From Brachypodius melanocephalos (taxonomy: Eukaryota; Chordata; Aves; Passeriformes; Pycnonotidae), in contig VZSR01003806.1 in NCBI GenBank assembly GCA_013398615.1, forward strand, positions 14,161,458 through 14,225,457: DNA of 64,000 nt. Direction: 5' to 3'. Shown here piece by piece: positions 60,431 through 64,000 of this stretch. Positions within the stretch are counted from its first letter, which is position 1, and every line of letters starts with the position of its first letter. A model generated the notes under the pieces. It was not told the DNA's origin. It ran no database searches and worked only from the letters and a program-made list of their open reading frames with translations. The position numbers and the translations under genes are program-made.

Positions 60431-63400
60431 CAGCACTCAAAAGGCGAAGCGTGGGCAGGTAGGAAATCTGTCTGCTAAAAATTAAGAGCACACAGGGCAT
60501 TAAGCCTGCTTATAACTGCTGGAAAGATCAGACCTCACTGTGTTCAGAGGTAAAGTGTCTCTTTTCCAAGGGTGTTGGTGCCAGTAGCCAGGTCCAGTGA
60601 GTGTAAAGAAGGGATATATGGCCAAGAGGAAATATGCTGTTATTTATATAACATTTGCCAAAGAGCATTCACTGCAAAGATAAAAGTCCAGAATAATATC
60701 TGGAAATACAAACTTCTAACCAAAGGGTTAAATATAGAAGCACGAACTCTGAAAAAGACTGGATTTCAGATTTCTTTCCTATGTAAAAAATTAGGTAGTT
60801 TTTTCTCCAGAAGCGTTGCGGCAACAGACATGGAAATGTATTTTCATCAGTTAGTTCAATTCAGTGCAGGATGTTTATTTTAATTGTATTTGTCTCGGCA
60901 GTTTCCCAGTCTTTGCTTCTTTTTTCCTGTCATTTTTCATGCATTTACTGTATTGATGTATTTTTGGCATTGTCTCAGCCAGAAGATTATCCCTTGCCAT
61001 TACAAGGCCTTCTTGCCTATTATCCAGCTGCTGTTGAGCTGCATGTTTTATCTTTCCAAGAAATTTAGTTAATGCCTAGGTCTATCTAACTATCCTCATC
61101 GTCAAGATTCTCAGCACAAGGCAGATGAAGGCTCAAACTGCAGATATTGCAAGGGAATGAAACTTAGCTTAGCCCTCTTTCAACATGGCATAGATGGAGT
61201 CAAATTGACAAATATTTTTCCAGTTTAAAGGTATCTAAAATTGTCTTTACTCATTTGCCAGCTCATGTTTCAACTGAAGAAACTTTACCAGAATTGCACC
61301 CTCTTTGGTGATGTGCTTCTTGGTTTTTCTCTATCAGTAAAGAATACATAATGATCACATAATATTTTAAAATTTTTGCTAAATAGGCATTGTGTCATTA
61401 CAGAGATTTGTGAAACCTACTTCTAAAATGCTATGTGAACCTGTGTGTGCCAAGATGATACTCACTAAGGAGCTGTTTGAAAGTCTAAAATATTTTTTGT
61501 CTAAAAACTGGATATTGGTATGGCCAGGATAAATTTAAAAATGGTAACACTCCCTATAGCGGGACAGATGTGAACAAAAGGGATGTTGAAATGTTGTGCT
61601 TATAAAGTGCTTTGTTATAATATATTCTTTCATAGTTGGAGGTAGCTGAGGCACTTCACACTGTTTTCCCAAGTGTGCAATTCTCCTCTTAGGCTGTTGT
61701 CAGCCAGGAAAAGAAGGGAGCCAAACGAAGGACAAATCCTTACATAGGTTCTGTGTTCGTCAGGGAATTCCAAAGCCTTTTGCTGACATGTTAAAGTCTG
61801 CAGTGGGCTTCAGTTCAACTGTGAATGGTCTGTGCTGACATCTTTAGCTCATGGCATTTGCTGCTGCCTTCGTGCTGTCTGTGACATCTCTGATAGGATA
61901 TAATTTGCTACAGCTGGCTTAGGTGCAAAACTGCCATGAGCAAAGCTTTCTGCATTTCCTTGGCTGTGCCATTTCATTGTGTGTCTCATCAAAATCAGGC
62001 AAACAAATGTGGAAAGAGTGGGTGCTCCTGCATGTATCATGCTCTGCAAATCGAGGATATAGAAGCAATCCCTCGCCCAGAGATCTGCTTGTGTCCCCAC
62101 ACAGATCATAGCTCACAACAGAGGGGCTCATTTGTTCTGTTTCTGCCTCTTACAGATCAGAAGAGGTTTAAACCCCTTCCTACTGCTAAAGCTCATTATT
62201 TTCTGCCTGAGTCCCAGGAAGGGGTGGGGTATGGGGAATGCAAAAATATATTCTAAAGCATAATTAGATGCAAGACAGGTAGGGATTTAGATATAGTTTG
62301 ATTAAATCAGAGTCCTTTTCTAATACAAGTCAATGTTACACTAAGAGTCCTATTATTTAAGAGAATTTTCAATGCCAGTTTAAGAAAATGTGCCCCGTAT
62401 TCTTTGAAATAATGTATTAACTGAGAATACCAATCTTCAAGTATATTCGGTAGGGTGGATCCTTAGCTGAAATGTATCCATGTCGTTCCAATCTCTGGTG
62501 TAATTACATCAATGAATGCCATCTAAGGAATGGATGGATGAGAAAAGCACAGGACACCACTAATAGGCACATAATGTCGCTCATGCTCTGATCATCACTG
62601 AATGAATTCGGCTGACAATCTGAACTAGAAGGATAAAACTTTTAGGCTTAAAAAAAAAAAAAGAAAAAGGATACATAAAGGTAAACTTTTCTGCATTCAT
62701 TACATTGCATTATACGAGCACACTAATGGGAAACCAGAGGGAAAAATTTGCTATTATGTCTCCTGCAAGTTACTTTGATAATGAGAGGTAGTCCTTAGAC
62801 TGTTTTAATTCTAATTTTAAACTTCTAAGAAGGGTTAACTTATGTTTTTCAGTAATCAGTGACCTATACTGATCTGTGTATATTAAAAAACACCAGAAAA
62901 ACCAGCCCTAAATTACAAAAAGGAGATGAGAGTATATGAAGATTTTATCTGGCTGGATCAAACACTTGGGGGTTCTATTTATGCCAAAATGTGGCACACC
63001 ACAATGGGTTGGATAATGGGAGCTGTTAAATGATAGTGCTGCAGGAGTGACCTATGGGATTTTGAAGCTTAGGCACGGTGGATATAACATTGGCAGGCAT
63101 TATCCAGCAGTAATGAATGGTGCTGATCTCTTCTATACTGCAATGCTGTCTGTGCTTCCCTGAGGAGATGGCAAGCAAGCAAAAATCTCCTTTCCTCCCA
63201 TTTACTGCCATGGGCTTGAAAAAGAAATATGCAATTTTGTTAGCATTCATCTGGCCAGTGGCTGCCACCAGGACATTCATATCAATGGCAATAACAGAAA
63301 ACCTCTAAGGGCTCCTCAGTGCCTTTCATTTTTTTATGGGGTACAGTCTGGGCCTCTACTCTTCCATTTGGCCTAGAAAATTCATGACACAGTCTGGAAG

Positions 63401-64000
63401 GCAGGTGAAAGGACGTGTGTTGGCTGGGACATCCAGAGGAGTGCTGAGCTGCTCCTGGCGTGTTCCTGTTTGGCTTTGGGTTCTGTTCCCTTACAGGAAC
63501 AGTGCCCAGAGCCCACACACCCAGGGAGGGCACAGCTCTCTCAGCCTCACCCACTGACAGGGCCTCCTCCTGTCACCCCACGCTCAGAGCATCTCCCACA
63601 GCTGGGGAGGCTTGCAGAGACACATCATGGCCCTTTCTCCATCCTGTGACCAGACAGATTCCATTTTTCTTGCGTGCAGCTCTTCCTCTCCTCTGTTTTT
63701 CCTTACATTACTCAGTAAGGTGAGGTCTCAGATGAGGTGCATTTATGCCATACTCTGTCACAGGTTTCTAGCTCAACCATCAAAATATAGTATTCCTGTT
63801 GGACCTTACCCTTTTCTGACCCAGAGATGTGGCAACTGAGAGGCATTTTAGAAACTTTTATTCCATTTTCAGTCTCATGTGAAGGGTGAAACAATACAGA
63901 TGTTATAATTCACACCATCACAATCAGAAGCCAGCTATTTCCTACTTACAATACCTTATAAACGTTTCTTGGCCTATCAGCTTTTGCCACACTGTTGGAA
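60431..64000. other. Unique sequence to the window end, nothing recognised
   Basis: A-run at about 62649-62665. The patches 61840-62230 and 63400-63720 are more GC-rich and open in more than one frame (61936-62256 + ; 63460-63723 +), but no domain or paired splice sites can be shown. 63483-63502 contains a 7-bp perfect hairpin (CTGTTCC / GGAACAG). Confidence 0.5.

Noticed and set aside
61936..62256. Coding exon with an internal acceptor (TGCCTCTTACAG at about 62144-62155)
   Set aside because: Two other frames (one on each strand) are also open and no matching donor or domain is visible; not enough to call.
1..64000. CRISPR array, operon, prophage or other prokaryotic system
   Set aside because: No regularly spaced short repeats with unique spacers, no dense long open frames or ribosome-binding sites; the content is clearly vertebrate.

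Overview
The window is vertebrate nuclear DNA, most likely from a passerine bird. It is AT-rich and CpG-poor. I found no protein-coding exon, rRNA or functional tRNA gene that I could defend. The bird assignment rests on repeats: many CR1 LINE 3' ends with the avian signature (a CCCTTCCAAC-type motif followed by ATTCTGTG/ATTCTATG octamers), LTRs of bird endogenous retroviruses, and one tRNA-Ile-derived SINE with a CR1 tail at 52063-52202 that looks like the passerine family TguSINE1.

Layout. 1-12.5 kb: small CR1 pieces, a decayed CR1 3' end (1668-2345, +), a 1.5 kb ancient CR1 ORF2 remnant (3800-5345, -), an LTR (5757-6084, +), T-rich and A/C-rich tracts in inverted orientation (7800-8012), an ERVL-like LTR (10948-11543, +) and an ancient CR1 (11855-12450, +). 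12.5-23.3 kb: an (AT)16 microsatellite, an A/C-only tract, a CR1 3' end (14084-14265, -), a polypyrimidine mirror repeat, a probable LTR (16145-16558), a CpG-dense island of about 50 bp beside an ancient CR1 piece (19722-20040), and a long poly-A tract (23145-23239). 23.3-42 kb: mostly unique sequence, with CR1s at 28372 (-), 31790 (+) and 34132 (-) and a solo LTR at 28675-29298 (-) flanked by a 6-bp direct repeat. 42-64 kb: an LTR interrupted by a 100-N assembly gap (42210-42309), a CR1 ORF2 fragment (42633-42970, +), the longest open frame of the window (44555-45289, probably chance), an ancient CR1 (48725-49560, +), the SINE, a composite tandem repeat with telomere-like hexamers (53490-54204), a CR1 (57907-58375, -) and a C/T-rich minisatellite (59955-60048).

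The genes-and-pathways question has no answer here: this is intergenic or deep-intronic DNA. What the sequence records is layered retroposition. An ancient, turtle-like CR1 layer is overlain by bird-type CR1s, then by LTR insertions and a passerine SINE. I did not find a new biological system. The best items for a second look are the composite tandem repeat at 53.5-54.2 kb, the CpG-dense island at 19.7 kb, the SINE, and the gap-spanning LTR. All repeat calls come from remembered consensus features, not from a database search.
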